This document shows, piece by piece, positions 8,100 through 15,304 of a stretch of DNA of 32,806 nt. Within the stretch, counting starts at the first letter, position 1; every line of letters starts with the position of its first letter. The stretch is from contig CAYOJY010000002.1 in NCBI GenBank assembly GCA_964404455.1, forward strand, positions 1 to 32,806, given 5' to 3'. The position numbers and the translations under genes are program-made. Under the pieces are notes generated by a model that was not told the DNA's origin, searched no databases, and saw only the letters and a list, made by a program, of their open reading frames with translations. The stretch is from CAKOSP01 sp964404455. Lineage in GTDB: Bacteria; Bacillota_I; Bacilli_A; RF39; UBA660.

Positions 8100-8128
8100 T
8101 TGTTTACTTCATTTTTTTTTGATATTAT
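8100..8128 (+). promoter_or_regulatory. Predicted promoter of the transglutaminase-like gene
   Basis: TTGTTT (8100-8105) directly abuts the rpsT stop. A 17-nt spacer leads to TATTAT (8123-8128), then 6 nt to GGTGAA and 6 nt more to ATG. Confidence 0.6.
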
Positions 8129-8146
8129 TAAATTGGTGAATATAAT

Positions 8147-9100
8147 ATGAAGAAAATAATCATACCAACTATATGTTTATTATTAGTGTGTTTAATTTTA
8201 ATTAATATAAATAAAATAACTAATTTAATTGTTAATCAGGTAGTTCAAAAAGAACCTATTATAATTGAAAATATTAGTATTTATAAAAAAGAAAACATTT
8301 TATCTTATGTAAAAAATACCGATACTTTTATTCCTTATTCCTACCAAGATTTATTAAATATTATCTTTACAACAATTAATAACGGTTGGAACAATTTTAC
8401 TTTTTATTGTAAAGAAGAATACACAGAATGCGTCAATGATGTTACGAAAATAAGCAACGATGATATAACCCTTACCCACATTAATAATTTTGTTCATCCG
8501 TATAATAGTTTTACAAACATTAAAATGGTTATTGCTGATTCTGGGGAAATTAATTTAAAAATTAATTATTTATATAATAAAGAGCAAATTGATAAAATTA
8601 ATGACAAAGTAAAAGAGTTAATTAAAAATTTGATTAATGAAGAAATGGATGAATACGATCAAATTAAAATAATTCATGATTATATAATAAATAACACTAA
8701 ATATGACATTGAACGAAATAACGAAAATTTAAGTCAGTATAATTCTTATATTGCAATTGGACCATTATTTGAAGGCTATGCCACCTGTAATGGCTACACT
8801 GATTTAATGGCTATCTTTTTAACCGAACTTGGCTTTAAAAATTTCAAAATAGCTACAACTCCGAATGAATTAAATAGCCTATCCACCGGTCATGTTTGGA
8901 ATGCGGTTTATTTTGATAATAACTGGTCTCATCTTGATTTAACTTGGGATGATCCAGTAAGTAATGATGGAAAAGATTATTTATATCACACTTACTTTTT
9001 AATTAAAAGTAAAGAATTAAAAGAAATAGATAGTGGAAAAGTAAAATTGGAAGAACATAAATTTAATACTTATATTTATAACGAATTAAAAAGCAATTAA
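8147..9100 (+). CDS. Membrane-anchored transglutaminase-like protein
   Basis: This 317-residue protein has an N-terminal signal anchor (residues 3-20), an extracytoplasmic linker and a C-terminal transglutaminase core. The Cys-His-Asp triad is visible as YATCNGYTDL (Cys214), TGHVWNAV (His249) and HLDLTWDDP (Asp264). Bacterial proteins of this fold are mostly cysteine proteases or cross-linkers on the cell surface; the substrate cannot be deduced. It is transcribed alone, from a promoter abutting rpsT, and is convergent with miaA, whose stop codon lies only 3 nt away. A weak inverted repeat covers both stops. Confidence 0.8.
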   Translation: MKKIIIPTICLLLVCLILININKITNLIVNQVVQKEPIIIENISIYKKENILSYVKNTDTFIPYSYQDLLNIIFTTINNGWNNFTFYCKEEYTECVNDVTKISNDDITLTHINNFVHPYNSFTNIKMVIADSGEINLKINYLYNKEQIDKINDKVKELIKNLINEEMDEYDQIKIIHDYIINNTKYDIERNNENLSQYNSYIAIGPLFEGYATCNGYTDLMAIFLTELGFKNFKIATTPNELNSLSTGHVWNAVYFDNNWSHLDLTWDDPVSNDGKDYLYHTYFLIKSKELKEIDSGKVKLEEHKFNTYIYNELKSN

Positions 9101-9115
9101 AATTACTTTTTAATT
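9084..9115. terminator. Possible shared bidirectional terminator between convergent genes
   Basis: A 10-bp inverted repeat (aattaaaaag / ctttttaatt) with a 12-nt loop overlaps the stop codons of the transglutaminase-like gene and miaA. It is AT-only apart from one G:C pair per arm, so the call is tentative. Confidence 0.35.
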
Positions 9116-9960
9116 GCATCTAAATAACTAATTATTTCGTTAAGAGTAATATTTAAATCCTCAAAATTAACCTCAAACCAATTAATATTCATCTTATTAT
9201 TAAACCAAGTATATTGCCTCTTAGCATATCTTCGACTATTTTTTTTAATACGATTAATAGCTTCTTCCAAACTAATTAATCCCTCTAATTGTTGAATTAT
9301 TTCTTTATAACCAATCGCACTATTTAATACTCTACTTTTATTTTTATATAAATATAAGCTTTTTACTTCATCAATTAAGTCTTCCTCAATCATATGATCT
9401 ACCCGTTGATTAATTTTTTCATATAAGATATCTCGTTTAGTAGTAAGCCCAATAAATTTTACATCATATAATAATTTATTTCCATTTTGAGAACTATTTT
9501 CTTTTTTTAAAAAACGGATTAATCGTAACCGATTATTAATATGAATTTGCATATTAGAATCTTTTTTTAAAGCTAATTCATATAATTCCTCATTTGAAAA
9601 ATTTTCATAATTAATATTATTTGTTTCCCTTTTAAATTCATAATCATATAAACCAGCCATTAAATAAAGACCGGTTCCGCCAACAATTATAATATTTCGA
9701 TCTTCATTTAACTTTATTATATTTCGTAAATCTTTTTGATAATCAATGACGTTATATTCTTCAGTAATACTTTTTATATCAAATAAATAATGTTCTAAAC
9801 ATGATTTTTCTTCTTTTTTAGGTTTAGCACTACCAATATTTAATTCCTTATATATTTGAATAGCGTCCGCATTTATAACAATTGCCTGGTATTTTTGAGC
9901 CAGCAATTCGCTTATTTTAGTTTTTCCAACCCCAGTTGGCCCCACCACTGCAATAATCAA
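9103..9960 (-). CDS. miaA: tRNA dimethylallyltransferase
   Basis: MiaA adds a dimethylallyl group to A37 of tRNAs reading UNN codons. The product shows the P-loop GPTGVGKT, the DAIQIYKELNIGSAKP substrate block and GGTGLY. The QRVDHMI, SAIGYKEI and RRYAKRQYTWFN motifs of the C-terminal half complete the family pattern. I place the start at TTG 9960 (285 residues) because GGTGAT lies exactly 4 nt upstream, the spacing used by tmcAL and tdk. GTG at 9969 is open but lacks an upstream Shine-Dalgarno. It is divergent from tmcAL, with adjoining promoters. Confidence 0.95.
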   Translation of the reverse strand: MIIAVVGPTGVGKTKISELLAQKYQAIVINADAIQIYKELNIGSAKPKKEEKSCLEHYLFDIKSITEEYNVIDYQKDLRNIIKLNEDRNIIIVGGTGLYLMAGLYDYEFKRETNNINYENFSNEELYELALKKDSNMQIHINNRLRLIRFLKKENSSQNGNKLLYDVKFIGLTTKRDILYEKINQRVDHMIEEDLIDEVKSLYLYKNKSRVLNSAIGYKEIIQQLEGLISLEEAINRIKKNSRRYAKRQYTWFNNKMNINWFEVNFEDLNITLNEIISYLDAIKK

Positions 9961-9978
9961 TTTAATCACCTTAAAATT

Positions 9979-10007
9979 ATTATAATATATCTTCTTGTAA
10001 TTAACAA
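9979..10007 (-). promoter_or_regulatory. Predicted promoter of miaA
   Basis: TTGTTA (10002-10007), a 17-nt spacer and TATAAT (9979-9984) are followed by 8 nt and GGTGAT. Its -35 lies one base from the -35 of the divergent tmcAL promoter. Confidence 0.65.
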
Positions 10008-10023
10008 ATAATTTTGTTATATT
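9995..10023 (+). promoter_or_regulatory. Predicted promoter of tmcAL
   Basis: TTGTAA (9995-10000), a 17-nt spacer and TATATT (10018-10023) are followed by 6 nt, GGTGAT, 4 nt and ATG. Confidence 0.65.
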
Positions 10024-10039
10024 AAATTTGGTGATTTTA

Positions 10040-11158
10040 ATGCAATCAATTGGGATAATTTGTGAATTTAATCCCTTTCACAATGGCCATCATTATTTTA
10101 TCAATGCGATTAAAAAAGCTTATCCTAACCATTTATTAATTTTAATATTAAATGGTTATTTTTTAGAACGGGGGGAACCATCAATTATTTCTAAAAAAGA
10201 TAAAACAAGGCTATCTCTTTATTACGGTATTGATATAGTTTTGGAATTACCTTTTGTTTATGGAACTCAAAGTGCTGATGTTTTTGCTGAAGCCTCTTTG
10301 AAAATATTAAATGAATTCCAAATAGAAAAATTGATTTTTGGAAGCGAAACAAATAATAAGGAAATATTAATAAAAATTGCTAACTACCAATTAAATAATC
10401 AAACATTTAATAATGATGTCCGCTTAAATTTAAAAACCGGAATTAACTACCCTACAGCAATAGCTAAAGCTCTTAATTTAAAAGATTTTTCCTTTATGCC
10501 AAATGATTTATTAGGAATTTCTTATACCAAAGCAATAATAAAAAACAATTTTAAAATAGATATTGAAACTATAAAAAGAACTAATAATTTCCATGATAAT
10601 CTGAGTGATAATTATATTATAAGTGCCTCAAATATTCGTTTGAAAATTAAAGAAAAACAAAATATTAATAAATATGTTCCTAATAAAACATTAAAATATA
10701 TTGGGAAAATTGATGAGGAAAAGTTATTTTCATTACTTAAATATAAAATAATAGCTTCAAATAATTTAAGTGATTATTTAGATGTTGATGAAGGAATAGA
10801 ATATCGGTTAAAAAGCATTATTAATGATGCTCAAAATTATCAAGATTTAATTCAAAAAATTAAAACTAAAAGATATACATATAATCGAATAAATCGGATG
10901 TTGGTTCATATATTAATTGGTTTTACTAAACAAGATAATAATATAATTGAACTTGATTATATTAAAATTTTAGGTTTTAATGAAAAAGGAAAAAATTATC
11001 TTAACAAAATTAAAAAAGAAATTAATATTCCATTAATTACCAATAAAAGCTCTTTAATTTATAATTATGAATTAAAATCAGCTTTAATATATGATTTAAT
11101 AACCAATTCTGATACATTTAATTTTGAAAAATTCAATAAACCTGTATATTTTGAATAA
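10040..11158 (+). CDS. tmcAL: tRNA(Met) cytidine acetate ligase (YlbM family)
   Basis: TmcAL uses acetate and ATP to make N4-acetylcytidine at the wobble position of elongator tRNA-Met. The 372-residue protein begins with the canonical nucleotidyltransferase signature GIICEFNPFHNGHHYF. DIVLELPFVYGTQSADVFAE and a KLIFGSE block follow, and DFSFMPNDLLGISYTKAI aligns with the family core. ATG at 10040 is chosen over in-frame TTG 10028 because the MQSIGIICEFNPFHNGH start is conserved and GGTGAT lies 4 nt before it. A strong terminator follows. Confidence 0.93.
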   Translation: MQSIGIICEFNPFHNGHHYFINAIKKAYPNHLLILILNGYFLERGEPSIISKKDKTRLSLYYGIDIVLELPFVYGTQSADVFAEASLKILNEFQIEKLIFGSETNNKEILIKIANYQLNNQTFNNDVRLNLKTGINYPTAIAKALNLKDFSFMPNDLLGISYTKAIIKNNFKIDIETIKRTNNFHDNLSDNYIISASNIRLKIKEKQNINKYVPNKTLKYIGKIDEEKLFSLLKYKIIASNNLSDYLDVDEGIEYRLKSIINDAQNYQDLIQKIKTKRYTYNRINRMLVHILIGFTKQDNNIIELDYIKILGFNEKGKNYLNKIKKEINIPLITNKSSLIYNYELKSALIYDLITNSDTFNFEKFNKPVYFE

Positions 11159-11167
11159 CTATGGTTA

Positions 11168-11206
11168 TACTATTAGAGTAGTGAAAGAATATTTCACTAC
11201 ATAGTA
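11168..11206 (+). other. Structured RNA element after tmcAL: hairpin with a closing outer stem
   Basis: A 9-bp hairpin (gtagtgaaa / tttcactac, 5-nt loop, 11178-11200) is enclosed by tactat (11168-11173) and atagta (11201-11206). It stands directly before the terminator hairpin. It could protect the 3' end of the tmcAL mRNA or be part of a small RNA. No function can be assigned. Confidence 0.4.
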
Positions 11207-11236
11207 AGCTGGCAATGATCTTGCCAGCTTTTTTTA
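11206..11236 (+). terminator. Strong Rho-independent terminator after tmcAL
   Basis: The 10-bp stem aagctggcaa / ttgccagctt with a 5-nt loop is followed by a run of T on the plus strand. It separates tmcAL from the convergent ddh. Confidence 0.9.
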
Positions 11237-11258
11237 TTTATTTTAATTGTTATAATAT

Positions 11259-12236
11259 TTATAATAATCTTTTTTTTAAATCAGATTCCTCTTTAGGCGA
11301 CAAATAAGATAGCGGTAAATCAAAAATAGTAATAGCCCCCGTTTTGCCTTCTTTAGCCATTTTAAATGTTGCTCGCGCACAAGACAATAATACATTGGCA
11401 GTAAATTCAGGATTACTTTCCAATTGTAAGAAAAATTTCATTAATTGTTTAGTATTTTCGTCGGTTATGCCTTGAGTTAAAACTATCCCACCATGAGGCA
11501 TTTTATTATGCTTTTCTTTTAATTCAGTTAAAGAAACAAAATTTACAATTGTATCATAATCAGCAAAATAATTTGGCATTGTTTTAATTGATTTTTCAAT
11601 TTCATCTTTATTAATCTCATTTTCAATAACAACATAACATTCGCGTAAATGCTTTTCTCTAGCAATTAAGTTTGTTTTACCTTCCTCAGCTTTTTCAATA
11701 GCTTCTTTTATAGGTATGGTATATTGTATTGCATCAATAACTCCCGGTATTTTTCTAATTGCTTCTGAATGTCCCTGAGATACTCCTGGTCCCCAAAAAG
11801 TTTCAGTATGGCTTTTTGGTAAAATTGTTTCAAATAATAATCTCATTATAGAGAACAATCCAGGATCCCAGCCAATAGATATTAAACCTAATTTACCACC
11901 AGCAATTCCCGCTTGATTCATTTTAGCGTAATATTCCGGGATTTTTGCATGATTATCATAACTATCTATTGTATTAAAATGACACAACAAATCTGGTCCT
12001 TGAATCGGTAAATCTATTGCTGAACCCCCGCAAAGTATTAAAATATCTAATTTACCTTTCCAATCTAAAATATCTTTAGTATTTAGAACTTTTACATCTG
12101 AAATAGTTTTTATATCCTTAACATTCCTTCTTGTAAAAATACCTATTAAATCAAAATCAGGGTTTTGTTTAATTGCTTTTTCTACCCCTTTACCTAAATT
12201 ACCATAACCTACTATTCCTACTTTAATTTTATTCAT
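11259..12236 (-). CDS. ddh: meso-Diaminopimelate dehydrogenase
   Basis: Ddh converts tetrahydrodipicolinate, ammonia and NADPH directly to meso-diaminopimelate, for peptidoglycan and lysine. The 325-residue protein begins with the Rossmann motif GIVGYGNLGKG and continues with IGIFTRR, then LCGGSAIDLP, the DSYDNHAKIP substrate segment and GWDPGLFS. The C-terminal NPEFTANVLLSCARA is also typical. The length matches the family. It offers a one-step route instead of the succinylase or acetylase pathway, economical in a small genome. AAGGAGG lies about 11 nt before ATG, slightly far. The tRNA-Arg gene is 77 nt upstream in the same direction. Confidence 0.95.
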   Translation of the reverse strand: MNKIKVGIVGYGNLGKGVEKAIKQNPDFDLIGIFTRRNVKDIKTISDVKVLNTKDILDWKGKLDILILCGGSAIDLPIQGPDLLCHFNTIDSYDNHAKIPEYYAKMNQAGIAGGKLGLISIGWDPGLFSIMRLLFETILPKSHTETFWGPGVSQGHSEAIRKIPGVIDAIQYTIPIKEAIEKAEEGKTNLIAREKHLRECYVVIENEINKDEIEKSIKTMPNYFADYDTIVNFVSLTELKEKHNKMPHGGIVLTQGITDENTKQLMKFFLQLESNPEFTANVLLSCARATFKMAKEGKTGAITIFDLPLSYLSPKEESDLKKRLL

Positions 12237-12313
12237 TTTTAACTCAACCTCCTTTATTTAAATATATTAACTATTTCCTAAAAATTTATGTATTTTTTTA
12301 ATAATTTTTAATT

Positions 12314-12390
12314 TGGCGTCCTCGAAGGGATTTGAACCCTTGACCAAATGCGTCGGAGGCATTTACTCTATCCAGCTGAGCTACGAGGAC
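12314..12390 (-). tRNA. tRNA-Arg (anticodon CCG)
   Basis: This is a 77-nt cloverleaf with encoded CCA. The acceptor stem pairs GTCCTCG with CGAGGAC, discriminator base G. The anticodon loop CTCCGAC sits on an AATGC/GCATT stem, giving anticodon CCG for the codon CGG. The T arm reads AAGGG-TTCAAAT-CCCTT. CGG is rare in an AT-rich genome, so this is a low-demand tRNA. Confidence 0.95.
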
Positions 12391-12398
12391 ACACCATT

Positions 12399-12427
12399 AT
12401 TTTAGCATAAAAAATAGCTTTTAAAAA
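12399..12427 (-). promoter_or_regulatory. Possible promoter of tRNA-Arg
   Basis: An extended TGC-TAAAAT -10 (12399-12404) lies 17 nt from a weak TTTTTA. The -10 ends 8 nt from the tRNA 5' end. Confidence 0.4.
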
Positions 12428-12455
12428 CTAATTAAAAACTATTTTGGTAAATATC

Positions 12456-13505
12456 TTAAAATAATCTAATAATATCCTGAATTGCCACATAAATCATCAA
12501 AAGAATTAAGAAAGCAAAACCGACAAGATGAAAGGCGTTTTCTACTTTAGAATTTATAGGACTTCCTTTAATTTTTTCAATTATTAAAAATATTATTCTT
12601 CCGCCATCAAATGCTGGAAAAGGCAATATGTTAATAAAGCCGACATTAATAGATAAAAATGCGGTTAAATATAACATATATGATAAACCATGACTTAAAG
12701 AACTATCGACTACCTGATACATCCCGACTGGTCCAGCTAAGGAATTAAGGCCTATTTTACCACTAAATAAACCATATATTGTTAAAGACATTGTATCAAT
12801 AATACTTTGAAACTTTACAAAAGCATATTTTACACAATCTACCACTGTTTTAGTTTCTTGACTAGTAACTTCAATTCCAAATACTTTTGATGTTTTACCA
12901 CTTTCATCTGTAACTTCTTTTGGCTCTATATTATAAACTTTACTATTTCCACTCTCATCTTTTATTTTAAACTCATAAACACCATCAGCGTCTTTCATAT
13001 GTAAAATAATTTGAGCTGAATCCCAATTCCGAACCTTATAGCCATTTATAGCCTCTATTGTATCTCCAGCCTGAACTCCAGCTGCCGCAAAAGGATGGTT
13101 TTCTAAAACCGTTTTAATTTTAGGTGTAAGTATAACTCCTCCCCAAATTAAAGCAATACTAAAAAAAATAATAATAGCTAAAATAAAGTTGTTAATTACC
13201 CCAGACGCTAAAATAACTATCCGTTGATACCACTTTTTATTACACATAAAGGCTTCAAGCGGTATTTTGTTATCATCTTCGTATACTTCACCGGCCATTT
13301 GAACAAATCCACCAATGGGGATTGCCCGAACGTTATATTTAATATTATCTTTACCCAACTTACTATAAACAATTGGTCCCATTCCAATAGAAAATTCATA
13401 AATGTGAACTTTGTATTTTTTAGCCCAGAAAAAATGTCCCAGCTCATGAACTAAAATTATAACTCCTAAAATTAATATTAAAATAATTAATGATAATAAA
13501 TTCAT
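12456..13505 (-). CDS. rseP: Site-2 metalloprotease RseP/RasP
   Basis: This zinc protease cuts within membranes, clearing signal peptides and processing anti-sigma factors. In the 349-residue product, HELGH (His20, Glu21, His24) lies in the first membrane helix. A PDZ domain spans roughly residues 120-200 (HPFAAAGVQAGDTIEAING). The second ligand motif is NILPFPAFDGGR near residue 300, in a helix of the C-terminal membrane bundle. GGGAGAG precedes ATG. cdsA ends 9 nt upstream, so the two are co-transcribed. In many Bacillota dxr lies between cdsA and rseP; it is missing here. Confidence 0.95.
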   Translation of the reverse strand: MNLLSLIILILILGVIILVHELGHFFWAKKYKVHIYEFSIGMGPIVYSKLGKDNIKYNVRAIPIGGFVQMAGEVYEDDNKIPLEAFMCNKKWYQRIVILASGVINNFILAIIIFFSIALIWGGVILTPKIKTVLENHPFAAAGVQAGDTIEAINGYKVRNWDSAQIILHMKDADGVYEFKIKDESGNSKVYNIEPKEVTDESGKTSKVFGIEVTSQETKTVVDCVKYAFVKFQSIIDTMSLTIYGLFSGKIGLNSLAGPVGMYQVVDSSLSHGLSYMLYLTAFLSINVGFINILPFPAFDGGRIIFLIIEKIKGSPINSKVENAFHLVGFAFLILLMIYVAIQDIIRLF

Positions 13506-13514
13506 ATTCTCTCC

Positions 13515-14297
13515 CTATAAAAAAACTCGTAAAATCATAAACAATATTGTTACGATTAAAATGCTGTCTAAACGATCTAATATTCCACCATGGCCAGGCA
13601 TAATATTTGAAAAATCTTTTATCTTATTATCCCTTTTTATTTTACTAAATATTAAATCACCAATTTGCGCAAAAACAGCTAATAATGCCGTTACTATCAA
13701 TAATTGGTAACTAAAATCACCAATTAAATTAATATAAATAATAATTGGAACTACTAAGGCGATTAAAAAGCCGCCAATACTTCCTTCAACTGTTTTTTTC
13801 GGACTAATATTAGGTGCTAATTTATGCTTACCAATTAGTTTTCCAAATAACATCGCAAAAGTATCTCCTAAAATTGTTATTGAAAATAAATATATTAATA
13901 AATATATATTTTGCCCAATAAAAATTAATCCATTAAAACCTAAGCCAATAAATAATATTAATCCTATTAAATAAAAGGCATCTGTAGAATTATAATTTTT
14001 TTGATAAAAAATTGTTGGTGTTGATAATAACAATAGCGGAATTAATATTTGAACGTAACTAATACTATTAAAACTTTCACTTTCAAAATTAATAAATACT
14101 AAACATAACAATGATATTACCCCTAATATTTTAATTAATATTGGCATTTTTTTATCAAATATACTTAAACTTAATATTTCTTTGTAAGCTAAAAGTGCTA
14201 AAACACTAATTAAAAAAATATAATATTTACCACCTAAAATTATTATTGGAACACATATTAAAATAGCAATTATTGCACTTATTATTCTTTGTTTCAT
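13515..14297 (-). CDS. cdsA: Phosphatidate cytidylyltransferase
   Basis: CdsA makes CDP-diacylglycerol from phosphatidate and CTP, the precursor of phosphatidylglycerol and cardiolipin. The 260-residue protein is almost entirely membrane-spanning (about eight helices). The C-terminal signature IMPGHGGILDRLDSIL with its metal-binding aspartates is complete. SPKKTVEGSIGGF and DTFAMLFGK lie in the preceding third. A purine-rich AAGGAAGG lies about 16 nt before ATG, unusually far, so the true start could differ slightly. The gene precedes rseP in one operon. Confidence 0.95.
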   Translation of the reverse strand: MKQRIISAIIAILICVPIIILGGKYYIFLISVLALLAYKEILSLSIFDKKMPILIKILGVISLLCLVFINFESESFNSISYVQILIPLLLLSTPTIFYQKNYNSTDAFYLIGLILFIGLGFNGLIFIGQNIYLLIYLFSITILGDTFAMLFGKLIGKHKLAPNISPKKTVEGSIGGFLIALVVPIIIYINLIGDFSYQLLIVTALLAVFAQIGDLIFSKIKRDNKIKDFSNIMPGHGGILDRLDSILIVTILFMILRVFL

Positions 14298-14356
14298 AAT
14301 TTGTTTTTTTATTCCTTCCTTAATAATTATATACTATTTTTAAAATTTAATAAAGA

Positions 14357-14384
14357 AAATATGAAGTTTTCTCGCTTCATATTT
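14357..14384 (-). terminator. Rho-independent terminator of divIVA
   Basis: A 10-bp stem (aaatatgaag / cttcatattt, 8-nt loop) adjoins the divIVA stop codon and is followed by a T-rich stretch on the minus strand. Confidence 0.6.
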
Positions 14385-14808
14385 ACAAGTGTTCTTCAAA
14401 TTTTTCTATTTCTTCTAAACTATCTTCTACCATATTTCTAAAACGTTTTTTAAATATAACAACTTTTCTTCTTAAAACTTCAGCTTCATGTTCAACTTTT
14501 TCAGCCCTTAATAAAGCATTATTAACAATACGGGAAGCATTTTTTTTAGCATCCTCAATTAATAATTTTGATTCATCAAAAGCAACCTTTTTAATCGTGT
14601 TACTTGATTCTTCAGCAAGGATTATTGCCCGATTTAAAGTGTTTTCCAAATTACGATATTTTCCCAATTCTGATGACAAAGCTAATCGTTTTTGATCACA
14701 ATCCTTAAGCTTATTTAAAACTTCTTCATATTCACGAATAACATCATTAACAAATTTATTAACTTCTTTTTTAGAGTATCCTGGAATACTAGTATTAAAC
14801 TTCTCCAT
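14383..14808 (-). CDS. divIVA: DivIVA/GpsB-family cell division protein
   Basis: This is a 141-residue coiled-coil protein that recognises curved membrane at poles and septa and positions division and chromosome-anchoring factors. The N-terminal lipid-binding domain FNTSIPGYSKKEVNKFVNDV is typical, with the GY(S)KKEV core at residues 10-16. It is followed by two long heptad regions (about 30-60 and 70-135). It lies 15 nt downstream of sepF, as in the Bacillus division cluster, though the intervening ylmG and ylmH are absent. Confidence 0.92.
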   Translation of the reverse strand: MEKFNTSIPGYSKKEVNKFVNDVIREYEEVLNKLKDCDQKRLALSSELGKYRNLENTLNRAIILAEESSNTIKKVAFDESKLLIEDAKKNASRIVNNALLRAEKVEHEAEVLRRKVVIFKKRFRNMVEDSLEEIEKFEEHL

Positions 14809-14823
14809 ATTTTACTCCTTTTT

Positions 14824-15237
14824 TTACCAATTTAATTCATCTTCAATGTTTGTTTTACTATTATTTTTCTCATTATCATCTGTAATTTTACCTTGAACAC
14901 TAACATTTTTAGGTGCACAAATATATATACCAACGCCTATTTTTTGCATTGATCCGCCAATTGAATATATGCATCCGCTTAAAAAATCAATTATTCTTTT
15001 TGCTTGATCAGAAGTAACTCTTTTTAAATTAACTACTACACTGTTACGATTTTTTAAATGATCGGCAATTTGTTGAGCTTCGGAAAAAGCCCGTGGTTCC
15101 AACAATATCATTTTATTTCCAGTTTTATTTGCTTCTTTAATCATTTCTGTTTCCGACATATTATAATATTCATCTTCAGTTCCTATTAAATTGTCTTCAT
15201 CTTCTTCTTTAAAAAATTTTTTAAAATTAAAGGCCAT
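14824..15237 (-). CDS. sepF: Cell division protein SepF
   Basis: SepF tethers FtsZ to the membrane and bundles FtsZ filaments. The 137-residue protein starts with the amphipathic membrane-targeting helix MAFNFKKFF, followed by an acidic linker. The SepF core from about residue 50 contains ILLEPRAFSEAQQIADHLKN, then VVVNLKRVTSDQAKRIIDFLSG and IGGSMQKIG. ATG at 15237 is chosen over an upstream ATG (15276) because AGGAGGAATA immediately precedes it and the MAFNF start is functional. It is co-transcribed with divIVA. Confidence 0.95.
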   Translation of the reverse strand: MAFNFKKFFKEEDEDNLIGTEDEYYNMSETEMIKEANKTGNKMILLEPRAFSEAQQIADHLKNRNSVVVNLKRVTSDQAKRIIDFLSGCIYSIGGSMQKIGVGIYICAPKNVSVQGKITDDNEKNNSKTNIEDELNW

Positions 15238-15266
15238 ATTTATTCCTCCTATTTTCTTACTATTTA

Positions 15267-15295
15267 ATAATATCAAAGAATTAATTAACTTTCAA
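15267..15295 (-). promoter_or_regulatory. Predicted sigma-A promoter of sepF-divIVA
   Basis: TTGAAA (15290-15295), a 17-nt spacer and TATTAT (15267-15272) lie between glyS and sepF. They give the division pair its own start about 25 nt upstream of the ribosome-binding site. Confidence 0.65.
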
Positions 15296-15304
15296 CTAAT
15301 TTTA

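Noticed and set aside
13217..13454. Two opposite frames of 76 codons inside rseP
   Set aside because: Both lie within the conserved N-terminal half of rseP in other frames and lack family features.
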